A DNA stretch of 22,799 bases from Gammaproteobacteria bacterium (GTDB lineage Bacteria > Pseudomonadota > Gammaproteobacteria > DSM-16500), in the NCBI GenBank assembly GCA_004322325.1, contig SCTP01000012.1:1-22799 (forward strand), given 5' to 3'. Below are positions 8,230 through 15,856 of this stretch, one piece after another. Positions within the stretch are counted from its first letter, which is position 1. Each line of letters starts with the position of its first letter. The notes beneath the pieces are model-generated. The model had not been told where the DNA came from. It worked only from the letters and a program-made list of their open reading frames with translations, and ran no database searches. The translations under genes and the position numbers were made by a program.

Positions 8230-9286
8230 GAAAACAGCAATAAGAACGCAGTATACATTATCCGAATTAGTCCATGGCTTGGAGGTGACGCTTAAAGGTG
8301 ATCCCACTTGTGTCATCGAGGGGGTTTCTCCTATTCAGCAAGCGCAACCTGGCCATGTTACTTTTCTTACTAATCGATTGTATTCCAAGCATCTTGCTAG
8401 CACGCAAGCGGCTGCTGTGATTCTGTCTGCTGCCGATGCAGAACATTGTCCTGTTAATGCGATTATCAGCTCGAATCCTTATTACACTTACTCGCAGATA
8501 GCAGCTTTTTTTACGCATCCTACTGCTGTAGAAGCAGGCGTTCATCCGAGTGCCATCATTGGCAACGATTCTGCAATTGATCCTTCGGCCAGCATTGGGG
8601 CGCATTGTGTGATTGGCCGCCATGTGAAAATTGGTGCGAATGTAGTCATTGGGCCTGGCTGTGTGGTGGGCGATTTTTCTGAGATTGGCGAAGCAACCCA
8701 GTTAGATGCCAAGGTCACTGTGTATCACCGTATTAAAATTGGCAAGCGTGTGCGCATGGCCAGTGGCGTGGTGATTGGAGGTGACGGTTTTGGTTTTGCT
8801 AATCAAAAAGGCGTTTGGCATAAAGTGCCACAATTAGGCAGTGTCGAAATTGGTGATGATGTGGATATCGGTGCTAATACCACCATTGATCGGGGTGCGA
8901 TAGAGAATACGGTGATTGAAAATGGGGTGAAGCTCGATAATCTCGTTCAAATCGGCCATAACGTTAAAATTGGTGCAAATACTTTAATTTGCGGTTGCAC
9001 GGGCGTGGCGGGCAGCACGGTCATCGGTAAAAATTGTATTATTGCTGGTGCGAGCAACATTAATGGTCATATCACCATTACCGATAATGTGATTATCACA
9101 GGCAATACAGGCGTAGAAAAATCGATTACAGAACCCGGTATTTATTCATCGGGTGTGGTTGGCGTCGTCACGAATCAAGAATTTCGTAAAAATAATGCTC
9201 GTTTTTATCGATTAGAAAATTTAATGCATCGCGTGAAAACATTAGAATCGACTTTAAAAATGCTCACAGAGGGAAAAGCATCATGA
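8228..9286 (+). CDS. lpxD: UDP-3-O-(3-hydroxyacyl)glucosamine N-acyltransferase
   Basis: LpxD adds the N-linked 3-hydroxyacyl chain from acyl-ACP to UDP-3-O-acylglucosamine, the third step of lipid A synthesis. The 352-residue product has the N-terminal uridine-binding domain ([12 protein letters not shown] ... [20 protein letters not shown]). A left-handed beta-helix of hexapeptide repeats follows from about residue 105, with GGDGFGFA and the catalytic His244 in [11 protein letters not shown], and then a C-terminal helix. No other in-frame start is plausible because a TAA lies at 8219-8221. The nearest purine-rich stretch (GGGAA, 8210-8214) is too far for an ideal ribosome-binding site. ATGA overlap couples it to fabZ. 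Confidence 0.97.
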   Translation: MKTAIRTQYTLSELVHGLEVTLKGDPTCVIEGVSPIQQAQPGHVTFLTNRLYSKHLASTQAAAVILSAADAEHCPVNAIISSNPYYTYSQIAAFFTHPTAVEAGVHPSAIIGNDSAIDPSASIGAHCVIGRHVKIGANVVIGPGCVVGDFSEIGEATQLDAKVTVYHRIKIGKRVRMASGVVIGGDGFGFANQKGVWHKVPQLGSVEIGDDVDIGANTTIDRGAIENTVIENGVKLDNLVQIGHNVKIGANTLICGCTGVAGSTVIGKNCIIAGASNINGHITITDNVIITGNTGVEKSITEPGIYSSGVVGVVTNQEFRKNNARFYRLENLMHRVKTLESTLKMLTEGKAS

Positions 9287-9723
9287 AACAAATGATGGAT
9301 ATTCATGAAGTATTAAAATACTTACCACATCGTTACCCATTTCTCTTAATTGATAAAGTATTGGAAATAGAGTTAGGTAAATCGTTAGTCGCGTTAAAAA
9401 ACGTAACGATTAATGAAGCTTTTTTTAATGGTCATTTTCCAGGACGTCCGGTAATGCCTGGTGTCTTAATCTTGGAAGCGATGGCGCAAGCAGGTGGTGT
9501 GTTAGCGTATAAATCCACCAATACCTCCCCCAGCGATGGTGTTTTATACTACTTTGCTGGTGTGGATAATGCACGTTTTCGACGTGTGGTAGAACCAGGT
9601 GATCAATTACGATTGGAAGTAAAAGTCTTACGTGCTAAGCGTGATTTTTGGAAATTAGAAGGTTCCGCTTATGTAGGTGAAGAGTTAGCTTGTTCGGCAG
9701 AATTTTTAAGTGCAAGTAAATAA
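9283..9723 (+). CDS. fabZ: 3-hydroxyacyl-ACP dehydratase FabZ
   Basis: FabZ dehydrates 3-hydroxyacyl-ACP in fatty acid elongation and competes with LpxA and LpxD for the same substrate, which explains its place between their genes. The 146-residue hot-dog-fold protein has [14 protein letters not shown] at the N-terminus. The active-site helix [20 protein letters not shown] has catalytic His51 and Glu65, followed by [22 protein letters not shown] is also typical. The start overlaps the lpxD stop (ATGA). The stop at 9721-9723 lies directly beside the AAGAGG that serves lpxA. Confidence 0.97.
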   Translation: MKQMMDIHEVLKYLPHRYPFLLIDKVLEIELGKSLVALKNVTINEAFFNGHFPGRPVMPGVLILEAMAQAGGVLAYKSTNTSPSDGVLYYFAGVDNARFRRVVEPGDQLRLEVKVLRAKRDFWKLEGSAYVGEELACSAEFLSASK

Positions 9724-9736
9724 GAGGTCTAAGGCT

Positions 9737-10501
9737 GTGATTGATAAAACTGCAATAATCGATCCTTCGGCGAAAATCGCCAACAATGTGCACATTGGTC
9801 CTTTTTCAGTGATTGGGCCCGATGTGGAAATTGGCGAAGGAACATGGATTGGACCGCACGTTGTCATTCAAGGGCCGACGCGAATTGGTCGTTATAATAA
9901 AATTTTCCAATTTGCTTCTCTCGGTGAAATGCCACAAGATTTAAAATTTAAGGGTGAAAAAACCTATTTAGAGATAGGCGATCACAATGTCATTCGCGAG
10001 TTTTGTACGATTCATCGCGGGACGGTGCAAGATGCTTCGTTAACACGCATTGGTGATTATAATTTATTGATGAATTACGTCCACATTGCGCATGATTGTG
10101 TGATTGGAAACCATACGATTTTTGCTAACAATGCCTCGCTAGCGGGTCATGTGAAAGTGGAAGATTACGTCAATTTTGGTGGATTTTCAGGGGTGTTTCA
10201 GTTTTGCCGTGTCGGGGCGCATAGTTTTGTCACGACCAATTCAGTGGTGATTAAAGATGTACCGCCTTATGTGAAGGTATCGGGTTATTATGCGAAGCCT
10301 TATGGTTTAAATACCGTTGGGTTACAGCGGCGTGGTTTTACTGAAGAAAGCATTATGCAATTACGCCGTGCGTATAAAGTGATTTATCGTAATGGGTTAA
10401 CCGTTGTCAAAGCGATGGAAGAATTGCAAAAAATGCTCTCACCAGAAGTACAGCAATTAATTCAATTTATTGAAGCATCGAATGCTGGGATCGTACGTTG
10501 A
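9737..10501 (+). CDS. lpxA: UDP-N-acetylglucosamine O-acyltransferase
   Basis: LpxA transfers the 3-hydroxyacyl chain to UDP-GlcNAc, the first step of lipid A synthesis. The product is 254 residues and begins with a GTG start (IDKTAIIDPSAKIANNVHIG), preceded by AAGAGGT at 8-nt spacing. A GTG at 9710 would add nine residues overlapping fabZ and is less likely. The beta-helix hexapeptide repeats run to about residue 185, with QFASLGEMPQDLKFKGE, IREFCTIHRGTVQ and catalytic His119 in HIAHDCVIGN. The helical C-terminus includes GLQRRGF and AYKVIYRNG. The stop overlaps the TTG start of lpxB. Confidence 0.96.
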   Translation: MIDKTAIIDPSAKIANNVHIGPFSVIGPDVEIGEGTWIGPHVVIQGPTRIGRYNKIFQFASLGEMPQDLKFKGEKTYLEIGDHNVIREFCTIHRGTVQDASLTRIGDYNLLMNYVHIAHDCVIGNHTIFANNASLAGHVKVEDYVNFGGFSGVFQFCRVGAHSFVTTNSVVIKDVPPYVKVSGYYAKPYGLNTVGLQRRGFTEESIMQLRRAYKVIYRNGLTVVKAMEELQKMLSPEVQQLIQFIEASNAGIVR

Positions 10502-11637
10502 AAATCGGTATTTTAGCAGGGGAAGCGTCTGGCGATTTGCTAGGGGCTAAGCTGATACAAGCATTGCGTGAACGCTGCCCAACTATCCAAGTCGAGGGGA
10601 TAGGTGGTCCTGCGATGATGGCAGCAGGATGTGAGAGTTTATTCGATATTGAACGCTTAGGGGTCATGGGGTTGATTGAACCTCTGTTTCGTTTGCCGGA
10701 TCTAATAATGTTGCGACATGAGTTATATCGGCATTTTCTGCAAAATCGTCCGGATATATTCATTGGCATTGATGCGCCAGATTTTAATCTTGGATTAGAG
10801 CTCAAATTACGTCGTGCGGGGATTCCAGTGGTGCATTACGTGAGTCCCAGTGTCTGGGCATGGCGACAAAAGCGGATTTATAAAATTGCGAAAGCAGTGG
10901 ATTTGATGTTAACGCTGTTACCGTTTGAAACTAAAATTTACGAGCAGCATCGTATTCCTGTGCGGTATGTCGGGCATCCGTTGGCGGAGCAAATTCCGCT
11001 GCAGCCGGATAAGATAGCGGCACGGCGTGCATTATGTATCGATGAACAGGCGACGTATGTTGCTTTGTTACCAGGCAGTCGGCGGCAAGAAATTAATCAT
11101 TTAGCGGAACCGTTTTTATCGGCGGCGAAATTGATTGCGAAGCAAAAACCGCATGTACGTTTTTTAACATCGCACGTGAATGAGCAGCGATATCAAGAGT
11201 TTTATGAATACTCTGAAAAATACGCGCCTGGGTTACCGCTGCAATTTTTTACTCGCCGCTCACACGATGTGTTAGCAGCAGCGGATGCGGTGATTGTGAC
11301 ATCGGGGACAGCGACGTTAGAGACGATGCTTTATAAAAGACCGATGGTGATTGCTTATCGTATGCCGCGCTTTGCATTTCGGATTGTGAAGTGGTTGGTG
11401 AAAACACCGTTTGCAGGGTTACCGAATTTATTGGCGAATGAACAAGTGGTGCCTGAATTGATTCAAGATGACGTGAAGCCAGAGACGATGGCGCAGCATG
11501 TATTGGATTATTTAGATCATCCGGAGAAGGTTCGTGTGTTAGAGGAGAGGTTCACTAAAATCCATCAAGAATTGCGTGTGGACACGGCGCATAGTATTGC
11601 GGAAGCGATAGCGGGGATATTGAAAGCTTCTAAATAA
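10498..11637 (+). CDS. lpxB: Lipid A disaccharide synthase
   Basis: LpxB (GT-B fold, family GT19) joins UDP-2,3-diacylglucosamine and lipid X to form the tetraacyl disaccharide of lipid A at the inner membrane. The product starts at a TTG codon: MKIGILAGEASGDLLGAKLI aligns with the family N-terminus, and no in-frame ATG fits. The TTGA overlap with the lpxA stop implies coupling. Other hallmarks are VEGIGGPAMMAAGCESL, GIDAPDFNLGLE, VHYVSPSVWAWRQKR, YVGHPL, LLPGSRRQEI and VTSGTATLETML near the C-terminus. The 379-residue length is normal. In E. coli rnhB and dnaE follow; here a membrane protein follows 10 nt later. Confidence 0.97.
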   Translation: MKIGILAGEASGDLLGAKLIQALRERCPTIQVEGIGGPAMMAAGCESLFDIERLGVMGLIEPLFRLPDLIMLRHELYRHFLQNRPDIFIGIDAPDFNLGLELKLRRAGIPVVHYVSPSVWAWRQKRIYKIAKAVDLMLTLLPFETKIYEQHRIPVRYVGHPLAEQIPLQPDKIAARRALCIDEQATYVALLPGSRRQEINHLAEPFLSAAKLIAKQKPHVRFLTSHVNEQRYQEFYEYSEKYAPGLPLQFFTRRSHDVLAAADAVIVTSGTATLETMLYKRPMVIAYRMPRFAFRIVKWLVKTPFAGLPNLLANEQVVPELIQDDVKPETMAQHVLDYLDHPEKVRVLEERFTKIHQELRVDTAHSIAEAIAGILKASK

Positions 11638-11647
11638 GGAAAAACCA

Positions 11648-12253
11648 ATGAGCCAAGGACATATCTTAAAAATTTCGCATCTTGAAGCATTAGTCAATGG
11701 TATATTTGCGATTGCCATGACCATTCTCATTTTAGACTTGCGCCTACCTGATGGCGTTCCCTCATCCGATTTATTAAAGATGTTGACTTCAGATATGCTA
11801 CGTCATCTTTTCGTTTATATAGGAAGTTTCATTATTCTTGGTACTTTATGGATTGCCATGAATTTTCAATGGGGCTTGCTTGAACGTATAAACCGATATT
11901 ATCTCTGGGCGAATGTGTTTTATCTCATGGCGATTTGTGTGGTGCCATTTTCAGCCAGTTTAGTCGCTACTTATCCGAGGAATTATGTTAGTCTTTCGTT
12001 TTATGCCATCAATCTCCTTTGCGCGAGCTTGGGTCAATTAATCATTTCAGAATGTGCCCATGTTTTTAACTTAAATAGAGATATTTATACACCCGCCCTG
12101 CGCGTTGCGATTGTAAAGCGTATTTTGGTAGCCCCGGTTTTTTATATCAGCTCGTTACTTATTGCTCATTGGAGTACGGTAGCATCCTTCTTACTTCTTA
12201 TTGCTCCGACTATTATTTATCTCGTTCCTGGTCGTGTGGATAAGTTTGATTAA
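11648..12253 (+). CDS. TMEM175/DUF1211-family integral membrane protein
   Basis: This 201-residue protein has about six hydrophobic segments. Near its N-terminus is LEALVNGIFAIAMTILILDLRLP, which matches the first-helix signature of the DUF1211/TMEM175 family, whose members include K+-selective channels. The FSD triplet of the classical signature reads LVN here, a variant close to the LVDGIFAIAMT form I associate with many bacterial members. AAGGA overlapping the lpxB stop serves as ribosome-binding site, so it is co-transcribed with lpxB. It occupies the place where rnhB-dnaE sit in E. coli. Family assignment is likely; ion transport is inferred and no physiological role is known. It converges on yacG with 5 nt between stop codons. 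Confidence 0.75.
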   Translation: MSQGHILKISHLEALVNGIFAIAMTILILDLRLPDGVPSSDLLKMLTSDMLRHLFVYIGSFIILGTLWIAMNFQWGLLERINRYYLWANVFYLMAICVVPFSASLVATYPRNYVSLSFYAINLLCASLGQLIISECAHVFNLNRDIYTPALRVAIVKRILVAPVFYISSLLIAHWSTVASFLLLIAPTIIYLVPGRVDKFD

Positions 12254-12264
12254 CAAGGTCAAAC
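12244..12264. other. Small dyad spanning two convergent stop codons
   Basis: GTTTGA (12244-12249) and TCAAAC (12259-12264) can form a 6-bp stem with a 9-nt loop across the convergent ends of the TMEM175-like gene and yacG. There is no clear T tract on either strand. It may help end both transcripts but is a weak candidate. Confidence 0.3.
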
Positions 12265-12453
12265 ATGGTCATCTTCATCTGAATCTTCTTCTGACTTCAC
12301 CAGCTCCCCCGCCACGCGATGTTTTTCACTCGCCCAATCCCCCAAATCAATCAACTTACACCGCTCCGAGCAAAACGGTCGAAAGCGATTATCAGGCATC
12401 CACGTATTTTTTTTGCCGCAAGTCGGGCAAGCGATGTCTTTCTTCTGTACCAT
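12259..12453 (-). CDS. yacG: DNA gyrase inhibitor YacG (zinc-binding)
   Basis: YacG is a small zinc protein that binds GyrB and inhibits DNA gyrase. The 64-residue product has the C4 zinc site CPTCGK (Cys9, Cys12) and RPFCSERCK (Cys28, Cys32), followed by the family sequence [13 protein letters not shown]. The acidic tail (EEDSDEDD) is also common in the family. It is the last gene of the leftward pil-coaE-zapD operon, 9 nt after the zapD stop, the standard gammaproteobacterial order coaE-zapD-yacG. No strong ribosome-binding site is visible. Confidence 0.95.
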   Translation of the reverse strand: MVQKKDIACPTCGKKNTWMPDNRFRPFCSERCKLIDLGDWASEKHRVAGELVKSEEDSDEDDHV

Positions 12454-12462
12454 AACGAATAC

Positions 12463-13230
12463 TCACGAATTACAATAAGCCACCCAAAAAGATAGATTCT
12501 CAGTATATTGCACCGCCCGCCTTTCAATATCCGGTATGAAGTATCGCACACTGAAAAAGTGCCGGCCGATGCTGATTTCAGGATAGGTGGGAAGATTGGG
12601 CGCAAGACCAATCCGTATCATGCGTAAATTCCATTGCGGATCCAGTAGCTCTTGGTGAAAACCATGTACGGCCGTTTTATTCTCCACCTTGGCGTTTTTT
12701 CTTACCAGATCAAGAATCAACAACACCACCGTCTTAATTTGAGCAAATTCACTTAACCAATCATTAACCGTCACCATACGGACGTCAGGAGGTTGTTGGA
12801 GCCAGTAGTGATAAAGCGGGATATCAAAGCTACAGCCGCCACCTGGGCTGGCTAGATGCATGCGTAACATATTTAATAATTCAATATCGCGCAAACGATG
12901 ACCAATTTTGCCACTACTGTCAATTAAACTACGGGCATGTTCATCTAACTGCTGCGTGATATGGTGCAATTTTTCTTTGTCAATCTCCGGTGAATTATCA
13001 AAGCGCATCAGGTTAGCATGGTGATGGCTTAATTCCTTGGCTAACTTAGCCTTCAAATCAGGACGATCAAGCAGATGTAAAACATTGATGATAAACGCCG
13101 TAACGTTGCGTGTGCCCAGCTCTGAGGTATCGCTCAGCTGATGGTCAATTTGCTGGAATAATTGCTCTAAACGTAGACATACGCGGATGACTTCGTTCAA
13201 AGGCTGTTCATAAATGATCGTGTCTTTCAT
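12463..13230 (-). CDS. zapD: Cell division protein ZapD (YacF)
   Basis: ZapD binds the FtsZ C-terminus and bundles FtsZ filaments at the division ring. The product starts MKDTIIYEQPLNEVIRVCLR, aligning well with the E. coli ZapD N-terminus, and has the family features LASPGGGCSFDIPLYHYWL, a C-terminal beta region and an RYFIPD element. Length from this start is 255 residues, near the usual 247. Two in-frame ATGs upstream (13245 and 13266) could also be used; the one at 13245 has GGAT at suitable spacing, so the true start is uncertain by up to 12 codons. It lies between coaE and yacG. Confidence 0.9.
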   Translation of the reverse strand: MKDTIIYEQPLNEVIRVCLRLEQLFQQIDHQLSDTSELGTRNVTAFIINVLHLLDRPDLKAKLAKELSHHHANLMRFDNSPEIDKEKLHHITQQLDEHARSLIDSSGKIGHRLRDIELLNMLRMHLASPGGGCSFDIPLYHYWLQQPPDVRMVTVNDWLSEFAQIKTVVLLILDLVRKNAKVENKTAVHGFHQELLDPQWNLRMIRIGLAPNLPTYPEISIGRHFFSVRYFIPDIERRAVQYTENLSFWVAYCNS

Positions 13231-13281
13231 GGCACTAGAGTACATTGGGATCCGTTTGTCAATCATAACATGAATTGATCA

Positions 13282-13325
13282 GGATTAGCACGGAGATCCC
13301 TCACTATGTGGCTCAGAATGACAAC
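13282..13325. repeat. Dispersed 'CATTCTGAG...GGGATCTC' repeat forming the coaE 3' end
   Basis: On the minus strand this stretch begins TTGTCATTCTGAGCC and continues AGTGAGGGATCTCCGTGC. It resembles the widespread short genomic repeat of the form TGTCATTCTGAGCG...AGCGAAGGATCT, which often produces translated tails such as CHSE..SEGSPC. The coaE stop lies within it. No second copy is visible in this window, so membership of a repeat family is recognised from general knowledge. Confidence 0.5.
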
Positions 13326-13914
13326 CTGCCATGGTTAAATATTGCTGGTGTAAACTTTCCACTTGCGGGATGAGGTCAGCAATATTCCCATCATTAACAA
13401 TCACATCGTGTGCTTGTGCTAAACGATGCTGGCGGTCAACTTGCGTTTTCACAATCGCTTCAATATACGCGCGTTCCGATTTATCACGTGCAGCGGCACG
13501 TTCTAGCTGCAAGGATTCGGGTGAATCCACGATGAGAATGCGGTCGATAAAATGGTAAGGTTTGACTTCTAACAACAAAGGAATCACGGCAATGCAATAA
13601 GGGGCTTTGATTTCTTTGATGCGTTTTTCGATTTCATCGCGGATAAGCGGGTGGAGTAAATCTTCTAACCAGCAGCGCTGGTCGGTATCCGTAAAAATAA
13701 TATGGCGCAACTTGGCGCGATCCAGTGTGCCATTTTTTGTTAAGGCTGCTTCACCAAAATGATTGAGAATCGCCGTGAAAGCGGGCGTATTAGGTTCTGC
13801 AACTTTACGGGCGATGAGGTCTGCGTCAATGAGAGGCACGCCGCGATCAGCAAATAATTGGGCCACGGTGGATTTGCCCGCTCCAATCCCTCCGGTTAGG
13901 CCGATGACTAACAT
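13285..13914 (-). CDS. coaE: Dephospho-CoA kinase
   Basis: CoaE phosphorylates dephospho-CoA in the last step of CoA synthesis. The 209-residue product begins [20 protein letters not shown] with the P-loop at residues 8-15. DADLIARKV is the CoA-binding and catalytic Asp region. [10 protein letters not shown] is the lid-adjacent motif, and a C-terminal stretch [18 protein letters not shown] is typical. The natural protein seems to end near [10 protein letters not shown]. The last dozen residues ([12 protein letters not shown]) are encoded by a dispersed repeat described separately. It begins 2 nt after the pilD stop, so it is translated in the pil operon. Confidence 0.96.
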   Translation of the reverse strand: MLVIGLTGGIGAGKSTVAQLFADRGVPLIDADLIARKVAEPNTPAFTAILNHFGEAALTKNGTLDRAKLRHIIFTDTDQRCWLEDLLHPLIRDEIEKRIKEIKAPYCIAVIPLLLEVKPYHFIDRILIVDSPESLQLERAAARDKSERAYIEAIVKTQVDRQHRLAQAHDVIVNDGNIADLIPQVESLHQQYLTMAGCHSEPHSEGSPC

Positions 13915-13916
13915 GG

Positions 13917-14780
13917 CTACAACACCACAAGATAATATTGCATGATTTCATTCCCCCAAAGCATTGCGACCCAGCCAGCTAAGGCAAGATAAGGGCCAAA
14001 AGGTAGTGGGACACTTTTGAAATGGCGTTTAATAAGCATGTGTGTGAGAGCAAAAATGACGCCGGTCACCGAGGCGAGCAAGATAATAAGCGGTAACAGT
14101 TGCCAGCCTAAATAGGCGCCTAATGCCGCTAGAAATTTGAAATCACCTTGACCCATGCCAGTTTTACCCGTGATGGATTCAAATATACATTGTACACCAG
14201 CAAAGATGGAATACCCAACTAGCGCGCCAATGATGGCACTGTGACTATCACAGAAGACGTTAAAAAGACTGAAAAATAAGCCTAACCACAGCAGGAATAA
14301 AGTGAGTTGGTCGGGGAGAAGATGATAATCGAGATCAATAAAGGTGAGGCAGATGATAATCCAGGTGAAAAATAAGGCAGCGAGTGTTTGCCAGGTGAAG
14401 CCGAATTTCCAGGCGACGTACACTGAGACAAGACAGGTGACGGCTTCGACTAAGGGATAACGCATGGAGATGGAGGCTTTGCAGTAAGCGCATTTGCCGC
14501 GTAGCCAGAGGTAGCTGAGGAGAGGAATATTGTGCCATGGTCGAATGGAGTGCTTGCAATGGGGGCAATGGGAGGCGGGTAGGCATAGGTTTAATTTTTC
14601 TGTCTCGGTATGTGGTTTTAAGCCGAGGTAAATGCGGCATTCTTCGCTCCAGCTTTGCTCCAGCATACGGGGTAGGCGGTAAATCACTACATTGAGGAAA
14701 CTGCCGATAAATAAAGTGAGAATCGCCACAATGAAGAGGAAAGCAGGTAAGTTGTCGGCAAAAAATTGCGTTATGTCCAT
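13917..14780 (-). CDS. pilD: Prepilin peptidase / N-methyltransferase PilD
   Basis: PilD is the inner-membrane aspartic protease (A24) that cleaves the type IV prepilin leader and methylates the new N-terminal Phe. The 287-residue product has an N-terminal membrane segment and the segment [16 protein letters not shown] cytoplasmic zinc loop has CPHC (Cys72, Cys75) and CAYC (Cys97, Cys100). Several more membrane helices carry the catalytic aspartates in [11 protein letters not shown] (149/151) and [11 protein letters not shown] (213). It sits 2 nt after pilC and 2 nt before coaE. PilA upstream is its probable substrate. Confidence 0.96.
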   Translation of the reverse strand: MDITQFFADNLPAFLFIVAILTLFIGSFLNVVIYRLPRMLEQSWSEECRIYLGLKPHTETEKLNLCLPASHCPHCKHSIRPWHNIPLLSYLWLRGKCAYCKASISMRYPLVEAVTCLVSVYVAWKFGFTWQTLAALFFTWIIICLTFIDLDYHLLPDQLTLFLLWLGLFFSLFNVFCDSHSAIIGALVGYSIFAGVQCIFESITGKTGMGQGDFKFLAALGAYLGWQLLPLIILLASVTGVIFALTHMLIKRHFKSVPLPFGPYLALAGWVAMLWGNEIMQYYLVVL

Positions 14781-14782
14781 GA

Positions 14783-15856
14783 TTATAATCTACTTCCTAA
14801 TTTAAAAATGGGTAGATACATACCAATGACTAATCCTCCGATTAAAACACCAAGTACTACCATAATCAAGGGTTCTAGTAATTGATTGAGATGATGCAGG
14901 AGGTGATCGATGTCTGACTCGAAGAAATCAGCGAGTTTATCGAGCATGGATTCGAGTTTTCCAGATTCTTCGCCTACTTTGACCATTTGGGTCATGAGGG
15001 TGGGAAAGTGGGGGAGTGTTTCCATGGCACGATGCAAAGAGAGACCGGTGCGGATTTTGCTTTGCAGTTGCAAAATGGCAGTGGTGAAGCTGGGGTCTTG
15101 GCTGCTTGCGCCGGCGAGCGCGAGGGCATCGGTGATGGGGAGGCCGGCGGTTAAGGTGAGGGCAAGATATCGCACGAAGCGGGTTAGTTTGATTTTATGC
15201 AGGGTGGTATGGATGAAGGGAAGAGTGGAGAAAGTGTGCTGGAAATAGCGTTTGATGGGGGTGGAATATTTACCGCGGATGCTTAGGGTGATGAGTACGA
15301 GGGTTAAGGCAAGGGCAGGAAAGAGGCATTCCCGCAACTTAGCGGAGAGATAAAAAATCAGACGGGTGAGTAAAGGTAAGCTGGTTTGCATGTCTTGAAA
15401 CAATTCGGCAAAACGTGGGATGACGAAAATGAACATACAGAAAGTGATGATGAGGGCGGTGATGAGGATGAGCACAGGATAAAATAAAGCTTGCTGAATA
15501 CGCTTACGGAAAGCGAGATGTTTTTCTTGATGAGTGGCGATGATGAGTAACATCGTATCTAAGCGACCGGTATGTTCGCCGATTTTGATTAACTGCACGG
15601 TGAGTGGATCGAAATAATGCGGATAGCGTTGCAGGCAATGAGAGAGTGTTTTACCGGCGAGTATATCGCGTTTAATGGCATAGATGAGTAGGCGTAAGGC
15701 GGTTTTCTCTTGGCTTTTTTCTAAAATAGTGCAGCTTTGAATAATGGGAACGCCAGCCGCGATGAGTGTGGCAAATTGGCGAAAAAAAAGAGCAGTGTCC
15801 CTGGTGCTAATGCTGTGTTTTTGTTTGCGGTGGTGGAGATAGTGTTTTAATGACAT
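14783..15856 (-). CDS. pilC: Type IV pilus inner-membrane platform protein PilC
   Basis: PilC is the polytopic platform on which PilB and PilT ATPases act in pilus assembly. The product is 357 residues with two T2SSF domains: the first begins DTALFFRQFATLIAAGVPI, and the second FVRYLALTLTAGLPITDALALA. It ends with a hydrophobic helix (EPLIMVVLGVLIGGLVIGMY) and PIFKLGSRL, the classic C-terminus. I chose ATG 15856 because AGGAA precedes it at good spacing and the protein then starts MSLKHYLHH. An ATG 90 nt upstream would give a non-family extension lying in pilB. It overlaps pilB by 10 nt and is somewhat shorter than the usual 400 residues. Confidence 0.95.
   Translation of the reverse strand: MSLKHYLHHRKQKHSISTRDTALFFRQFATLIAAGVPIIQSCTILEKSQEKTALRLLIYAIKRDILAGKTLSHCLQRYPHYFDPLTVQLIKIGEHTGRLDTMLLIIATHQEKHLAFRKRIQQALFYPVLILITALIITFCMFIFVIPRFAELFQDMQTSLPLLTRLIFYLSAKLRECLFPALALTLVLITLSIRGKYSTPIKRYFQHTFSTLPFIHTTLHKIKLTRFVRYLALTLTAGLPITDALALAGASSQDPSFTTAILQLQSKIRTGLSLHRAMETLPHFPTLMTQMVKVGEESGKLESMLDKLADFFESDIDHLLHHLNQLLEPLIMVVLGVLIGGLVIGMYLPIFKLGSRL

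Noticed and set aside
9710..9736. GTG start for lpxA at 9710
   Set aside because: It overlaps fabZ and adds residues unlike the family; GTG 9737 follows AAGAGGT and matches the LpxA N-terminus.
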